Shown: positions 52,902 to 63,075 of the stretch, piece after piece | How the letters are laid out: each line of letters starts with the position of its first letter | How positions within the stretch are numbered: the stretch's first letter is position 1 | Assembly (NCBI GenBank): GCA_947476185.1 | Contig: CANJPX010000006.1 | Span: 1 to 64,000 of the forward strand | Source of the DNA: Bacteroidota bacterium | GTDB lineage: Bacteria; Bacteroidota; Bacteroidia; 2-12-FULL-35-15 | Length of the DNA stretch: 64,000 nt | Reading direction: 5' to 3' | The notes under the pieces: generated by a model | What the model was told of the DNA's origin: nothing | Database searches by the model: none | Seen by the model: the letters and a program-made list of their open reading frames with translations, nothing else | Translations under genes and position numbers: made by a program

Positions 52902-55900
52902 CTATAAAGATTTTAATGCATTTAGACGTTCCCAGTGGTCGCTAATACCTTGCTCTGCAAGTGCTAACAATTTTTCTGCGTTTTCAGGATCTTGTCTTGT
53001 TAAAATACTGAAACGGGTTTCGTTGTAAAGGAATTCTTTTAACGGTAAGGAAGGTTCTTTACAATCAATTGTAAATCTTTCTCCTCTAGCTTTTAAAGGG
53101 TTGTAACGGAACAATGGCCAGTATCCTGATTTTACAGCATTTACCTGATGTTCTGCACCATGTACCATGTCGTAACCATGCGCGATACAATGGCTATATG
53201 CTATGATAATTGATGTTCCTGGAAATGCTTCTGCTTCCTGAATTGTTTTAATTGTATGCGCATCATTTGCGCCCATTGCTATCTGAGCAACAAAAGCGGA
53301 GCCATGGGCAATTGCTTGTAATGCTAAGTCTTTTTTGCCATTTGCTTTTCCATTTACAGAAAACTTTGCACTCGCTCCAATTGGTGTTGACTTGGATTTT
53401 TGTCCGCCTGTATTTGAATACACTTCAGTATCAAGAACAATGATATTTACGTTTTCACCTGTTGACAGTACATGGTCTAAGCCGCCAAAACCAATATCAT
53501 AGGCCCAGCCGTCGCCGCCAATTATCCAATGTGATTTTTTTGCTAAATGATCTGCAAGGAAAGTTAATTGTTTCATTGCAAAATTTGTATTAGGAGCAAT
53601 ACGTTCACGAAGAATTTTTATTCTCTCTCTTTGTTGGCGTACTCCATCTTCACTGCTTTGGTCAGCATTTAATATTTCATCCACAAAACTTTCTCCAACT
53701 GTGTTCCGAATACTATTTAAAAGTGTTTTTGCTATATCGGACTTTTTGTCGTAAGCCATCTTTATTCCAAGACCAAATTCTGCATTGTCTTCAAATAATG
53801 AATTAGCCCATGCCGGCCCACAGCCATCATTGTTGGTAGCCCAAGGAGTACTTGGTAAATTTCCTCCGTATATCGAAGAACATCCTGTTGCATTTGCAAC
53901 TACCATTTTGTCACCATATAGTTGTGATAATAATTTTACATAAGGTGTTTCACCACAACCGGAACAAGCACCTGAAAACTCAAACAATGGTTGTAATAAT
54001 TGTGTTCCTTTTACTGTATTTTTATTTACACGTGAACGATCGATCTCCGGAAGTGATAAAAAGAAATCCCAATTTTTGATTTCTTGTTCTTTTATCGGAA
54101 GTTGATGAACCATATTGATCGCTTTATGTCCCGGTGCAGTTTTACTTTCAATAGGACAATACTCTACGCATAAATTACATCCTGTGCAATCTTCAACAGC
54201 TACTTGTAACGTGTAGGCCTCGTTTTCTTTCACAAATTCTTTTCCGATAGGAGGAATGTGCTTGAAATCTACTGGTGCGCTTGATAATTTATCTTTATCA
54301 TAAACTTTACAACGTATGGCTGCATGCGGACAGATCAAGAAACATTTTCCACATTGAGAGCATAATTCTGCATCCCATTCCGGAACTTTATCCGCAATAT
54401 TTCTTTTTTCCCATTGAGTTGTTGCCACGGGATAAGTTCCATCTATTGGGAAAGCACTTACTGGCAATTCATCTCCTTGAAATGACATTATTTTTGCTAA
54501 TACATCTTTAACAAAAGTTGGTGCATTATCGGCTACCATTTTTTCACTTTCGATGTTACCTGTTTTATATTGCGAATAATCAATTTGGTGAAGATTTTCA
54601 ATTGCTTTGTCAACAGCCTCATAATTTTTCAAGACAACTTTTTCTCCTTTGTCTGAATATGTCTTTTTGATGGCATCTTTGATTCGTTGAATGGCATCTT
54701 CTTTGGTAAGAATTCCGGCAATAGCGAAGAAACAAGTTTGTAAAATTGTATTTACTCTGTTTCCCATTCCTGCTTCACGTGCTACTTTCGATGCATCTAC
54801 TACATAGAAATTTATTTTTTTTGTGATGATCTCTTCCTGAATATGCTTAGGTAGTTTTTGCCATACATCTTCTTTAGCGAATGGTGCGTTCAATAAAAAT
54901 GTAGCCCCTTCTTCAGCATCTTTTAATATGTCGTATTTGTTGATGAAGTTAAATTGGTGACATGCAATAAAATTTGCGGAGCTGACCAAATAAGTAGAAA
55001 GTATTGGGTTTTTACCGAATCGTAAATGTGATACTGTAAGTGAACCTGATTTTTTAGAATCGTAAACAAAATATCCTTGAACATAATTATCGGTTGTTTC
55101 ACCAATTATTTTGATTGAATTTTTATTTGCACTCACTGTTCCATCTGCTCCTAAACCGTAAAATAATCCGCGGAATAAATGTTGTTTTTCTAAGGAGAAT
55201 GTTTTGTCGTACCCCAAACTTAAATTGGTAATATCATCTTCAATACCAACGGTAAAATGTTTTTTAGAAATACTTTCATTCAATTCATTATAAATTGCGT
55301 GCACCATGGATGGTGTGAATTCTTTTGATGCAAGTCCATAACGACCACCAATTATTTTCAATTTTTCTCCTGTCCATTCTTCAGCGATCGCTGAAACTAC
55401 ATCCAGATATAAAGGTTCTCCTATACTTCCTGGTTCTTTGCAACGATCGAGCACTGCAATTTTTTTCACTGATTTCGGAATAGCATTTACAAAGGCTTTT
55501 GCATCCAAGGGACGAAACAACCTTACGTACACATATCCTACTTTTTCTCCTTTGGTGTTTAAATGGTCCATCATTTCATGAACAGTGTTTGCACCGGAAC
55601 CCATAATAACAATGATGCGGTCAGGAGTTGCATGCCCGAAATATTCATAGAGTTTATATTCTCTTCCGGTAAGTTCTGCAAAATGTTTCATTGCGTCATT
55701 CACAGCAATTGGTACATTTAAATAATATTTATTTGAGGCTTCACGCCCTTGGAAAAATACATCCGGATTTTGTGCTGTTCCCCTGATAGAAGGGTTTTCT
55801 GTTGACATAGCACGACTGCGAAGGGTTAAAAGATCGCCTTCATCAATCATGTTTAAAATTACTTCATCAGGTATTACATTAACCTTCATCAGTTCATGAG

Positions 55901-56435
55901 AAGTTCTGAAACCATCAAAGATATTCATGAAAGGAACTTTTGATCGGAGCGAAGAAGTTTGCGCGATCATTGCCATATCCATTGCTTCTTGCGCATTGCG
56001 ACCGAAAAGCATTCCCCAGCCTGTTTGACGAACTGACATAACATCGGAGTGATCACCAAAAATTGAAAGGGCATGTGTTGCTAAAGTACGCGCTGCAATT
56101 TGAAAAACTGTCGGAGTTAATTCACCTGCAATTTTGTACATATTTGGGATCATTAACAATAACCCTTGTGAGCAAGTAAATGTGGATGCCAGAGCTCCTC
56201 CTTGTAATGCACCATGAACAGCACCTGCGGCACCTGCTTCACTTTGCATTTCCATTATTCTAGGCACTTCTCCAAATATATTTTTCTGCCCATCTGCTGA
56301 CCATTCATCACAAAATTCGCCCATCGTTGATGAAGGAGTGATAGGGTAAATAGCGCAAACTTCACTCGTTTTATAAGCAATATAGGCGGCAGCCTCGTTG
56401 CCATCCATTATTTTTGTTTTCACTTTCATAATCAT
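52902..56435 (-). CDS. nifJ: Pyruvate:ferredoxin (flavodoxin) oxidoreductase
   Basis: Homodimeric PFOR, 1177 residues, oxidising pyruvate to acetyl-CoA and CO2 and reducing ferredoxin. Regions in order: pyruvate domain IYPITPSSTMGEFCDEW, CSQGLLLMIPNMYKIAGE, gamma domain (about 415-620), ferredoxin domain with CSQCGKCFLICP and CTGCNLCVEYCP, and ThDP domain with FEFSGACSGCGETPY, GGDGWAYDIGFGGLDHV and DTEVYSNTGGQKSKSTP. The length and domain order fit full-length NifJ. It stands alone, with no convincing regulon operator in the 65-base upstream gap. Confidence 0.95.
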   Translation of the reverse strand: MIMKVKTKIMDGNEAAAYIAYKTSEVCAIYPITPSSTMGEFCDEWSADGQKNIFGEVPRIMEMQSEAGAAGAVHGALQGGALASTFTCSQGLLLMIPNMYKIAGELTPTVFQIAARTLATHALSIFGDHSDVMSVRQTGWGMLFGRNAQEAMDMAMIAQTSSLRSKVPFMNIFDGFRTSHELMKVNVIPDEVILNMIDEGDLLTLRSRAMSTENPSIRGTAQNPDVFFQGREASNKYYLNVPIAVNDAMKHFAELTGREYKLYEYFGHATPDRIIVIMGSGANTVHEMMDHLNTKGEKVGYVYVRLFRPLDAKAFVNAIPKSVKKIAVLDRCKEPGSIGEPLYLDVVSAIAEEWTGEKLKIIGGRYGLASKEFTPSMVHAIYNELNESISKKHFTVGIEDDITNLSLGYDKTFSLEKQHLFRGLFYGLGADGTVSANKNSIKIIGETTDNYVQGYFVYDSKKSGSLTVSHLRFGKNPILSTYLVSSANFIACHQFNFINKYDILKDAEEGATFLLNAPFAKEDVWQKLPKHIQEEIITKKINFYVVDASKVAREAGMGNRVNTILQTCFFAIAGILTKEDAIQRIKDAIKKTYSDKGEKVVLKNYEAVDKAIENLHQIDYSQYKTGNIESEKMVADNAPTFVKDVLAKIMSFQGDELPVSAFPIDGTYPVATTQWEKRNIADKVPEWDAELCSQCGKCFLICPHAAIRCKVYDKDKLSSAPVDFKHIPPIGKEFVKENEAYTLQVAVEDCTGCNLCVEYCPIESKTAPGHKAINMVHQLPIKEQEIKNWDFFLSLPEIDRSRVNKNTVKGTQLLQPLFEFSGACSGCGETPYVKLLSQLYGDKMVVANATGCSSIYGGNLPSTPWATNNDGCGPAWANSLFEDNAEFGLGIKMAYDKKSDIAKTLLNSIRNTVGESFVDEILNADQSSEDGVRQQRERIKILRERIAPNTNFAMKQLTFLADHLAKKSHWIIGGDGWAYDIGFGGLDHVLSTGENVNIIVLDTEVYSNTGGQKSKSTPIGASAKFSVNGKANGKKDLALQAIAHGSAFVAQIAMGANDAHTIKTIQEAEAFPGTSIIIAYSHCIAHGYDMVHGAEHQVNAVKSGYWPLFRYNPLKARGERFTIDCKEPSLPLKEFLYNETRFSILTRQDPENAEKLLALAEQGISDHWERLNALKSL

Positions 56436-56500
56436 TTTATTTTAAACAAATTCTATTCTTTGTGCATTATATTTTTCTGTCAGCACTTTTCAGTTATTCA

Positions 56501-57028
56501 TTATTTTGAACTTATTTTCTTGATCAGCTTGGTGATATCATTTTGCAATTTTTTCTTTTTCCCATATTTTTCATCCAGTTTAATAAAAGATTTTGCAACA
56601 GATTTTAATTCTTTTTCATCTAATAGGTAAGAAAGGTTTTTAATTAGAATGATGTTTTCTTTCCAGATATGTTTAAATAGCAGATTGATGTATTTATCAA
56701 CTGCTTTTTTTAGTTTATTGTTTTCGTTTTCAATAAAATATTGCTCTACCAATATTATAAGCTCATCTAGCTCATCGTGATTGCCTGATATCTCATTCAA
56801 TATTTTATTGTCGATGTTTTTGGCGTGTTTTAAAATTCTTTTGTAAAGAATTGTTTCTTCTTTTGGATGGTGGTAGATCTCCGTGAAATCTTTGAAAAAC
56901 GAAATAAAATTAATTATTAGTTTTCTGTATAATTCAACATCCTTGACTTTTTGAACTTTTTTTGTTGCCTCGATAGCATCAAAAAGTGTTTTATGTTCAT
57001 CCAATAATATTTCTGCAGCTGTATTCAT
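56501..57028 (-). CDS. Hemerythrin HHE-domain protein
   Basis: Non-haem di-iron protein of 175 residues; ligands in ILLDEHKTLFDAIE, FTEIYHHPKEETILYKR, SGNHDELDELIIL and LFKHIWKENIILIKN. It begins one base after the stop of the FAD subunit of the molybdoenzyme and is therefore the last gene of that operon. It may handle O2 or NO near that enzyme. Confidence 0.85.
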   Translation of the reverse strand: MNTAAEILLDEHKTLFDAIEATKKVQKVKDVELYRKLIINFISFFKDFTEIYHHPKEETILYKRILKHAKNIDNKILNEISGNHDELDELIILVEQYFIENENNKLKKAVDKYINLLFKHIWKENIILIKNLSYLLDEKELKSVAKSFIKLDEKYGKKKKLQNDITKLIKKISSK

Positions 57029-57029
57029 T

Positions 57030-57971
57030 TTATTTACCTAGTTCTTTAAAACTTCTGTTCAAATAAACACTTATCATTTCTTTTCTGTACTCTCTTGAAT
57101 AAACATCGTTGTCTACGATGCGAGCCTTTTTTACAGCTTTCGTTATCAATGACTGAAGGTCATCCTTTATTGTTCCAACAATTAAAATGGGTTTAGGATC
57201 AACGCCACCCAATGCAATTCTAATTTCTCCTAATTTATCGATCGTTACCGATGTTGTCAGTGAACTGAATTCTAAACTTTCGCGTTGACGTAATTTTTTG
57301 TAAACTCCTTTATATCCATTATTCGTTGGAATATGAATTGATTTGATAATGGAGGTCTTATTGAAATTACGCGGACTTACTCCGTCTCCTGTGTAAATAC
57401 TTTCAAGCGGAATAATGGAGGTAGTATTGTTTTCAAATATTTCAATACTTGCATTCAAGCTTATTAATGCAACAGCTGTATCTGCAACAAATTTTGAAAA
57501 ACAATTTTTCTTTCCGCCTGTAGCTATGCAAATATCGCCTTCACATTTTAAGCAATATCCAACTGCTTCTCTCCACCATTCTGTTTGATTATAAAAAGAA
57601 CAACGATTTTCACAAAGTAAATTTCCTCCAAGGGTAGCCGTTTTTCTAATCATTGGAGAAGCAACTGAATGTGCCGCTTCCAGCAATATCGGAAAGTTGT
57701 CTGCAATTATTTTATGTTTTTGCAGATCATCTAAAGTAACCAATGAACCTATTTCAATATGATTTTCTGCAGTAACTACATTCTTTAATTCTTTAATTCC
57801 GGATATGTCGATCAAGTAGGTTGATTCATCATTTCCTTGAAATTTATTTACGATAACATCAGTTCCTCCGGCAATGTACCGGAAACTATCAGGATGACCA
57901 TTTGCTTCATAAATGGCCTGTTCCAAGCTTTCTGCTTTTAGATATAATTTTTCTGCTATCATTTTAGGCAA
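57030..57971 (-). CDS. Molybdoenzyme FAD subunit with HcrB-type [4Fe-4S] loop
   Basis: FAD-binding subunit (313 residues) of a xanthine-oxidase-family enzyme. FAD contacts are RYIAGGTDVI and ATLGGNLLCENRC. It has the extra loop of the 4-hydroxybenzoyl-CoA reductase beta subunit: Cys124, Cys140, Cys148 and Cys157 have the spacing (16, 8, 9) that I recall for the [4Fe-4S] ligands of that subunit, around NQTEWWREAVGYC and GKKNCFSKF. The added cluster allows electron exchange with ferredoxin. It overlaps the large subunit by eight bases. Confidence 0.88.
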   Translation of the reverse strand: MPKMIAEKLYLKAESLEQAIYEANGHPDSFRYIAGGTDVIVNKFQGNDESTYLIDISGIKELKNVVTAENHIEIGSLVTLDDLQKHKIIADNFPILLEAAHSVASPMIRKTATLGGNLLCENRCSFYNQTEWWREAVGYCLKCEGDICIATGGKKNCFSKFVADTAVALISLNASIEIFENNTTSIIPLESIYTGDGVSPRNFNKTSIIKSIHIPTNNGYKGVYKKLRQRESLEFSSLTTSVTIDKLGEIRIALGGVDPKPILIVGTIKDDLQSLITKAVKKARIVDNDVYSREYRKEMISVYLNRSFKELGK

Positions 57972-60783
57972 GACTTTTTTCTTTAGATAATTTATTAGCT
58001 TTTATTTGATTCAATACATCTTCTGCACTGATCGGTAATTTTGTAATGCGAACACCTACTGCATTAAATACGGCATTTGCTATTGCAGGAAGTACCGGAT
58101 GAATAGCTCCTTCTCCTGCTTCCTTTGCACCGAAAGGTCCTTCCGGATCATTTGTTTCTATGATATTTGCATGGATAGGAGGAGTGTCTAATGTTGTCGG
58201 GATCTTATAATCAAGGAAATTATTGTTCACCAAAAGTCCATTGTAGTATTTCATTTGTTCACTCATTGCCTGTCCGATACCCATGTGCCATGAGCCTTCC
58301 AATTGTCCTTCAACAGCCAATGGATTTAATGCCTTTCCACAATCGTGTGCACCCCATACATTCAGTATTTTTACTTGTCCTGTTTCAGTATCCACATCAA
58401 CTTCTGCAACCACAGCACCGAATGTATAGGACGGACTTAAACCTGCTCCGGAACCTTTAAAATCTCCACCTAATTTTGGAGAAATGTATTTTCCGCTAAC
58501 ACTTACTGCACCTCGTTTTGCTGTTAATATATCAACTACCTCTAACCAGGATAGGTCAACTTTTTTATCGTTGCTGAATACACGGCTATCAGCAAAATTC
58601 AATTCTTCAGCTGAGATCTCTTTCACTTTTATGATCGCATCAATGATCTCTTTTTTTAAATTTTCGGCAGCATCTTTTGCTGCATTACCTGCCATGAATG
58701 TTACGCGACTTGAGTAACTTCCAAAATCAACTGGGGTAATTAATGTATCGGCAGCAAGTACAAATAATTTATCCATGCCTAGTCCTAATACTTCCGAAAC
58801 AATTATTGCAAGCATGGTATCACTTCCTTGTCCGATATCACTCGCTCCGGAGGTAATCAATACCCTTCCATCAAAATCAAGTTTTAAATGAACAACCGAT
58901 TGAGGCAATTCATTCCAGATGATTGGTAAAGCGCTTCCGCTGATAAAAAATCCGCATCCGACGCCAAGGCCATGACCGGTTTTTAATTTACCATAGCGTT
59001 TTTTCCATTCCGATTGTTCCATTACTTTTTGTAATGATTCGCGACTTCCGTTTGAGGTGATGCGGTAATGTCCTACCGTTAAAGTGTTTGAATCAAGAAA
59101 ATTTTTCATCCTCAATTCACATGGATCCATTTTAATTTTATTTGCCAGTTCATCGATCATCGACTCTACTGCAAAGCGAGTGTTAACAGCTCCATGTCCG
59201 CGCATAGCACCACATTGTGGTTTATTGGTATAAACACGATAGGTGCGGAATCCAAAATTATCTAATTTATACGGAGCTTGCAATAACACTCCGTTGTAAT
59301 AAGATGTAACAACACCAAAACTTCCGTAAGCTCCACCATCAATAGCAACATCTGCGTCTAACACTTTCATGAAACCATCCTTGGAAATACCCATCTGAAC
59401 AGTAAGTTTAGAAGGGTGTCGTCCATGATTGGTCAGGAAAACTTCCTCACGTGTCAATCGAACGCGTACAGGTCGACCTGTTTTTCTAGCGATATGTGAA
59501 ACAATAACTTCATGTGGAAAAGGATCGCTCTTCCCACCAAAACCACCACCAAGATAGGGTTTGATGACACGAACTCTGCTTAAAGGTACTTCCATTACTT
59601 TCGCCAATGCACGATGTAAGTAGTGTGGAACTTGTGTTGCTGTGGTTATCGTTAATCCGTTTTCATCCCAAAATGCTGTGGCAGCATGTGGTTCTGTAAA
59701 TCCGTGATTGATCCCTTCAAACTCAAACGACATTTTGCTTGTTACATCGGCATCAAGTAAACCTTGTTGCTGATCACCAAAACGAAGCTCTGCTTTTTTA
59801 TGAATGTTGTTATTGAATTTTCCGTATTCATGGATCTTTTCATTTTCTCCAACATCATTCAATGAATCATCAATTTGTAAAAATTCCTTGATACGCTTAT
59901 ATTGTACTTTTATCAGCTTACATGCTTCCGCGGCAATATCTTCGCTGTCAGCTGCAACTGCTGCAACTATTTCTCCTATGTAGCGGACCTTTTCAACTGC
60001 CATTGCTGTTTCATCCTGAGAAATGGGAAGTACTCCAAATTTGATCGGCAACTCTTTTCCGGTTGCGATGTAATGAACACCTTCCAGTTTTAATGCTTCT
60101 GTAAGATCGATATTTTCGATTTTTGCATGCGGATAAATACTCCTTAAAAATTTGCAGTGCAATGCATTTTTTGAAACGATATCATCAGCATAATCTGCCG
60201 ATCCTTTTACTTTTTTCTCTGCTTCAATGTATGGTCTGCCAACGCCAACTGCACCGGATATCGTTTTGTAATTCGATTTCCCTTTTTCAGAAACAGGTTT
60301 TAATCCATGTTTTTCCAATGCATATTCAGCAACTGCTTCAATGATTTTTTTGTAGCCTGTGCATCTGCATAAATTACCCGACAAGCCATCTTTTATTTGA
60401 TGGATTATTGATTCGACACCATCTTCTTTTTTTAAAGTTGGAACGAGACTCAATGATGTCATGACCATTCCTGGTGTACAAAAGCCACATTGAATGGCTC
60501 CTTTTTCAACAAATTTCTCTTGAAGTTCGTGAAGTTCGCCATCTTTTGCGATTGCTTCGATGGTTGTAATTTCAGCATTGTCGAATCGTAATGCAGGCGT
60601 GATGCAACTCAAAACGGGTTCTTTATTTACCAATACAGTACAGGCTCCACAACTTCCCTGATCACATCCCACTTTTGTTCCTGTCAATCCAACTTTTTCC
60701 CGGATCACACTCGATAACATCTCATGATTATTAACCAATAGATCGTACTGTTTGCCGTTTATTTTTAATTTAATTTGTTTCAT
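57964..60783 (-). CDS. Molybdenum hydroxylase, fused 2[2Fe-2S] and Moco subunits
   Basis: 939-residue protein. Residues about 1-165 hold two [2Fe-2S] sites (VGCDQGSCGACTVL and QCGFCTPGM...CRC); residues about 175-935 are the molybdopterin domain with EKKVKGSADYADDI, LGGGFGGKSDPFPHE, QCGAMRGHGAVNTRFA and, close to the end, FGAKEAGEGAIHPV with the catalytic Glu. With the next gene it resembles 4-hydroxybenzoyl-CoA reductase, in which the gamma and alpha parts are separate; here they are fused. Substrate is unknown; reduction of a hydroxylated aromatic CoA or oxidation of an N-heterocycle are both possible. It has its own operator at 60867-60880. Confidence 0.9.
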   Translation of the reverse strand: MKQIKLKINGKQYDLLVNNHEMLSSVIREKVGLTGTKVGCDQGSCGACTVLVNKEPVLSCITPALRFDNAEITTIEAIAKDGELHELQEKFVEKGAIQCGFCTPGMVMTSLSLVPTLKKEDGVESIIHQIKDGLSGNLCRCTGYKKIIEAVAEYALEKHGLKPVSEKGKSNYKTISGAVGVGRPYIEAEKKVKGSADYADDIVSKNALHCKFLRSIYPHAKIENIDLTEALKLEGVHYIATGKELPIKFGVLPISQDETAMAVEKVRYIGEIVAAVAADSEDIAAEACKLIKVQYKRIKEFLQIDDSLNDVGENEKIHEYGKFNNNIHKKAELRFGDQQQGLLDADVTSKMSFEFEGINHGFTEPHAATAFWDENGLTITTATQVPHYLHRALAKVMEVPLSRVRVIKPYLGGGFGGKSDPFPHEVIVSHIARKTGRPVRVRLTREEVFLTNHGRHPSKLTVQMGISKDGFMKVLDADVAIDGGAYGSFGVVTSYYNGVLLQAPYKLDNFGFRTYRVYTNKPQCGAMRGHGAVNTRFAVESMIDELANKIKMDPCELRMKNFLDSNTLTVGHYRITSNGSRESLQKVMEQSEWKKRYGKLKTGHGLGVGCGFFISGSALPIIWNELPQSVVHLKLDFDGRVLITSGASDIGQGSDTMLAIIVSEVLGLGMDKLFVLAADTLITPVDFGSYSSRVTFMAGNAAKDAAENLKKEIIDAIIKVKEISAEELNFADSRVFSNDKKVDLSWLEVVDILTAKRGAVSVSGKYISPKLGGDFKGSGAGLSPSYTFGAVVAEVDVDTETGQVKILNVWGAHDCGKALNPLAVEGQLEGSWHMGIGQAMSEQMKYYNGLLVNNNFLDYKIPTTLDTPPIHANIIETNDPEGPFGAKEAGEGAIHPVLPAIANAVFNAVGVRITKLPISAEDVLNQIKANKLSKEKSLA

Positions 60784-60836
60784 TGAAATTGATGTAATGG
60801 TTTTTCAGTGATTAAAAAATCAGTTATTATGTTGAT

Positions 60837-60880
60837 CAAAAGTGGTGAGTTTATTGGAAAAAAAATATGATTTATGTCAC
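60837..60880 (-). promoter_or_regulatory. Operator and promoter for the molybdenum hydroxylase
   Basis: Near-perfect palindrome ATGAT TTAT GTCAC at 60867-60880 (last base off). On the minus strand CACTTTTG (60844 to 60837), one mismatch to TAnnTTTG, begins 36 bases from its far edge. The transcript would start near 60832, about 50 bases before the gene. Confidence 0.65.
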
Positions 60881-60930
60881 TTGTGATGTGCATACTTTTT
60901 TGTTGAAAACTTGCTAAAAATGTGGATTTG

Positions 60931-61671
60931 CTATATTCCTGCGCCAATGCTTTTCCCACCATCGACATAAATGGTTTGGCCGGTAATAAAATTGGTTGCA
61001 TCAGAAGCCAAAAAGGCTACTGCATTAGCTATATCGGAAGGTTTTCCCATCGTCCGCGTAGGTTGGGCCTCAATCAGTTTTTGTAACACATCCGCTTCTA
61101 GTTTTTGGGTCAACGGGGTGTCTATTAATCCTGGTGCCACAGCATTAACACAAACATTGTACTTTCCTAGTTCAAGTGCCAGAACACGTGTTAAACTGAC
61201 TACTCCGGCTTTTGAGGCAGAGTAATTACTTTGTCCGCGATTACCCAGCCAGGCTCTTGAGGCGATGTTTACAATACGTCCGAAATTTTGCTGTTTCATC
61301 ATTTTTGCAGCCTCTTTGCAAAGGAGCCAGGTGCCTTTTAAATTTATGTTGAGAACCATGTCAAAATCTTCCACCGGCATATTCCAGATCATGTTGTCTC
61401 GGATGATCCCAGCATTATTTACAAGGACATTTAATTGCTTGTGGTCCGTTTGGATCTTAATAAACAAGTCATGCATTTCTTTTTCATTGCAGATATCCGC
61501 TTTTACAAAAAGTACTTTTGAGGAGCCGTATTCGTCTGTTAATAATTTACCGCTCACATCGTCTACATCTACTGCAATTACAAAATAATTATCGGAAACA
61601 AATCTTTCTACGATAGCTTTTCCTATGCCTTTTGCTGCACCTGTTATCAGGGCAATTTTTTTCTCGCTCAT
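60931..61671 (-). CDS. SDR-family oxidoreductase (FabG-like)
   Basis: NAD(P)-dependent short-chain dehydrogenase, 246 residues. The Rossmann motif is TGAAKGIGKAI, the NNAG motif is VNNAGII, and the catalytic Ser-Tyr-Lys lie in NIASRAWLG and YSASKAG. Acetoacetyl-CoA or similar 3-oxoacyl reductase activity is typical. It overlaps xdhC by four bases and lies 147 bases before the hydroxylase, so it sits in the mobA-xdhC-SDR transcript and may act on the same substrate pathway. Confidence 0.9.
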   Translation of the reverse strand: MSEKKIALITGAAKGIGKAIVERFVSDNYFVIAVDVDDVSGKLLTDEYGSSKVLFVKADICNEKEMHDLFIKIQTDHKQLNVLVNNAGIIRDNMIWNMPVEDFDMVLNINLKGTWLLCKEAAKMMKQQNFGRIVNIASRAWLGNRGQSNYSASKAGVVSLTRVLALELGKYNVCVNAVAPGLIDTPLTQKLEADVLQKLIEAQPTRTMGKPSDIANAVAFLASDATNFITGQTIYVDGGKSIGAGI

Positions 61672-62435
61672 TTTAATTTTGTGTATTTAGTTTCGATTAG
61701 TTTTGCCAGTATACTGATTGCAATTTCTTCAGGACTTTCCGATTTGATATCAATGCCCATGGGCATATCAACCGAGTTTAATTCTTCGGCAGTAGCTATT
61801 CCTGCTTCTGAGAACATTTTTTTTGTGAGTTCCACTTTCCTTGAACTTCCTATCATTCCGAGGTATGCACGCGGCTTTTTAATGCAATAGGCCAGAATAT
61901 TTCTGTCAATTGCATGGTCGTAACTCATGATTGCAACGAACGTTTGTTCGTCAAATGGTAATAAGGTTAGTGCTTGACTAAAATCTAATGGCATTTTATT
62001 TATTTCCGGTTGCGAAATTTGATCCAGATATTCTTTTCTATCGTCAATTACAACCGTTTCAAAATCCATATCGATCGCATATTTTGCAAGTGCTTGTCCA
62101 GTATGTCCGGCACCAAAAATATACAGTTTGTTTTTTTTCATGATAGGTTCTATATATATATCTATTGTCCCTCCACAGCACATATTGTGTTGATTTAATA
62201 AATCGTGTCGAAATGTTTTCGGTTTCTTTTCTTTGAGAACAATTAAGGCATTTTCAATTACTTTCTTCTCGAGGGCGCCACCACCGATCGATCCAAATAT
62301 TTTACCTTCTTTTGTAACCAACATTTTTGCCCCGACTTTTCGAGGGGTGGAACCTTTTGTTCCGATTATTACGCACAATGCCAAAGGGCCTTTTTCCGAT
62401 TGTTGAATTGTATTTATGTCGGCTAAATTGAACAC
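61668..62435 (-). CDS. xdhC: XdhC-type Moco sulfuration/insertion factor
   Basis: Accessory protein (255 residues) that binds Mo-cofactor and prepares it for a xanthine-oxidase-family enzyme. It has GTKGSTPRKVGAKMLV, IGGGALEKKVI and the Cys pair NMCCGGTIDIYIEP in the N-terminal domain, and a Rossmann-type C-terminal domain with YIFGAGHTGQALAKYA and YLGMIGSSRKV. It is flanked by the MobA-like gene (one-base overlap) and the SDR, upstream of the hydroxylase it presumably serves. Confidence 0.92.
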   Translation of the reverse strand: MFNLADINTIQQSEKGPLALCVIIGTKGSTPRKVGAKMLVTKEGKIFGSIGGGALEKKVIENALIVLKEKKPKTFRHDLLNQHNMCCGGTIDIYIEPIMKKNKLYIFGAGHTGQALAKYAIDMDFETVVIDDRKEYLDQISQPEINKMPLDFSQALTLLPFDEQTFVAIMSYDHAIDRNILAYCIKKPRAYLGMIGSSRKVELTKKMFSEAGIATAEELNSVDMPMGIDIKSESPEEIAISILAKLIETKYTKLK

Positions 62436-63040
62436 TATTTTGTTTTTGTATTTAATAAAATTTTGGATTCAATATAATTATTCCAGTCATCAGGTGTATT
62501 GAGATTCAATAAGACATTCGTTTCTCCAGCATCGACCTCAAGCCTTTTAAATAATTTTAATTCATCTTTTAAGATCCAATTATCTGATGTCAGGTTTTTA
62601 AGATGATTTACAATATTTTTTCCCAATAAAATTGGATGTCCACCATGTTCATCTTTCACAGGAACAACAAAACTATTGTCCTCTATTATGCTTGACATTT
62701 TATGCAATAATTCCACATTAATTTCTGGGTTGTCGATATTTTGAATGAAACAATTGGAATTGTTAGCAATTTTTGATAAGCCTAATTGAATGGAGTATGT
62801 TCTTCCTTTTTCCGGGAAATCGTTTTTTAGGATTATGGTTTTGCTCTTTATCGCTTTCATTTTATCCTTCCACTTGTTTTGAAATAAAGTGTGGTTAAAA
62901 ACAATTATTGGATGGTTGATTTCTGCAAATATGTATGTGTTACAAAGTGTTTCAACCAATGAGATTCCCTTGATGCTTAAAAATGCTTTCGGGGAATTCA
63001 TCCGCGATGAATTCCCTCCACTTAGGATCAATACTTCCAT
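62435..63040 (-). CDS. MobA/MocA-like cofactor nucleotidyltransferase
   Basis: NTP-transferase-domain protein of 201 residues: LSGGNSSRMNSPKAFLSI is the nucleotide-binding loop, then IQNIDNPEI and the acceptor segment DEHGGHPILLGK. By context (xdhC and a xanthine-oxidase-family enzyme) it is more likely a cytidylyltransferase (MocA type) than the guanylyltransferase at 7.5 kb. It is the first gene of the mobA-xdhC-SDR group, preceded by an operator at 63106-63119. Confidence 0.85.
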   Translation of the reverse strand: MEVLILSGGNSSRMNSPKAFLSIKGISLVETLCNTYIFAEINHPIIVFNHTLFQNKWKDKMKAIKSKTIILKNDFPEKGRTYSIQLGLSKIANNSNCFIQNIDNPEINVELLHKMSSIIEDNSFVVPVKDEHGGHPILLGKNIVNHLKNLTSDNWILKDELKLFKRLEVDAGETNVLLNLNTPDDWNNYIESKILLNTKTK

Positions 63041-63075
63041 TTAATAGTTTGCATTCAAGATGATTATATCTATTG

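Noticed and set aside
56436..56500. Regulon operator upstream of PFOR
   Set aside because: No ATGAY-N4-RTCAT match; only a TA-N3-TTTG element is present.
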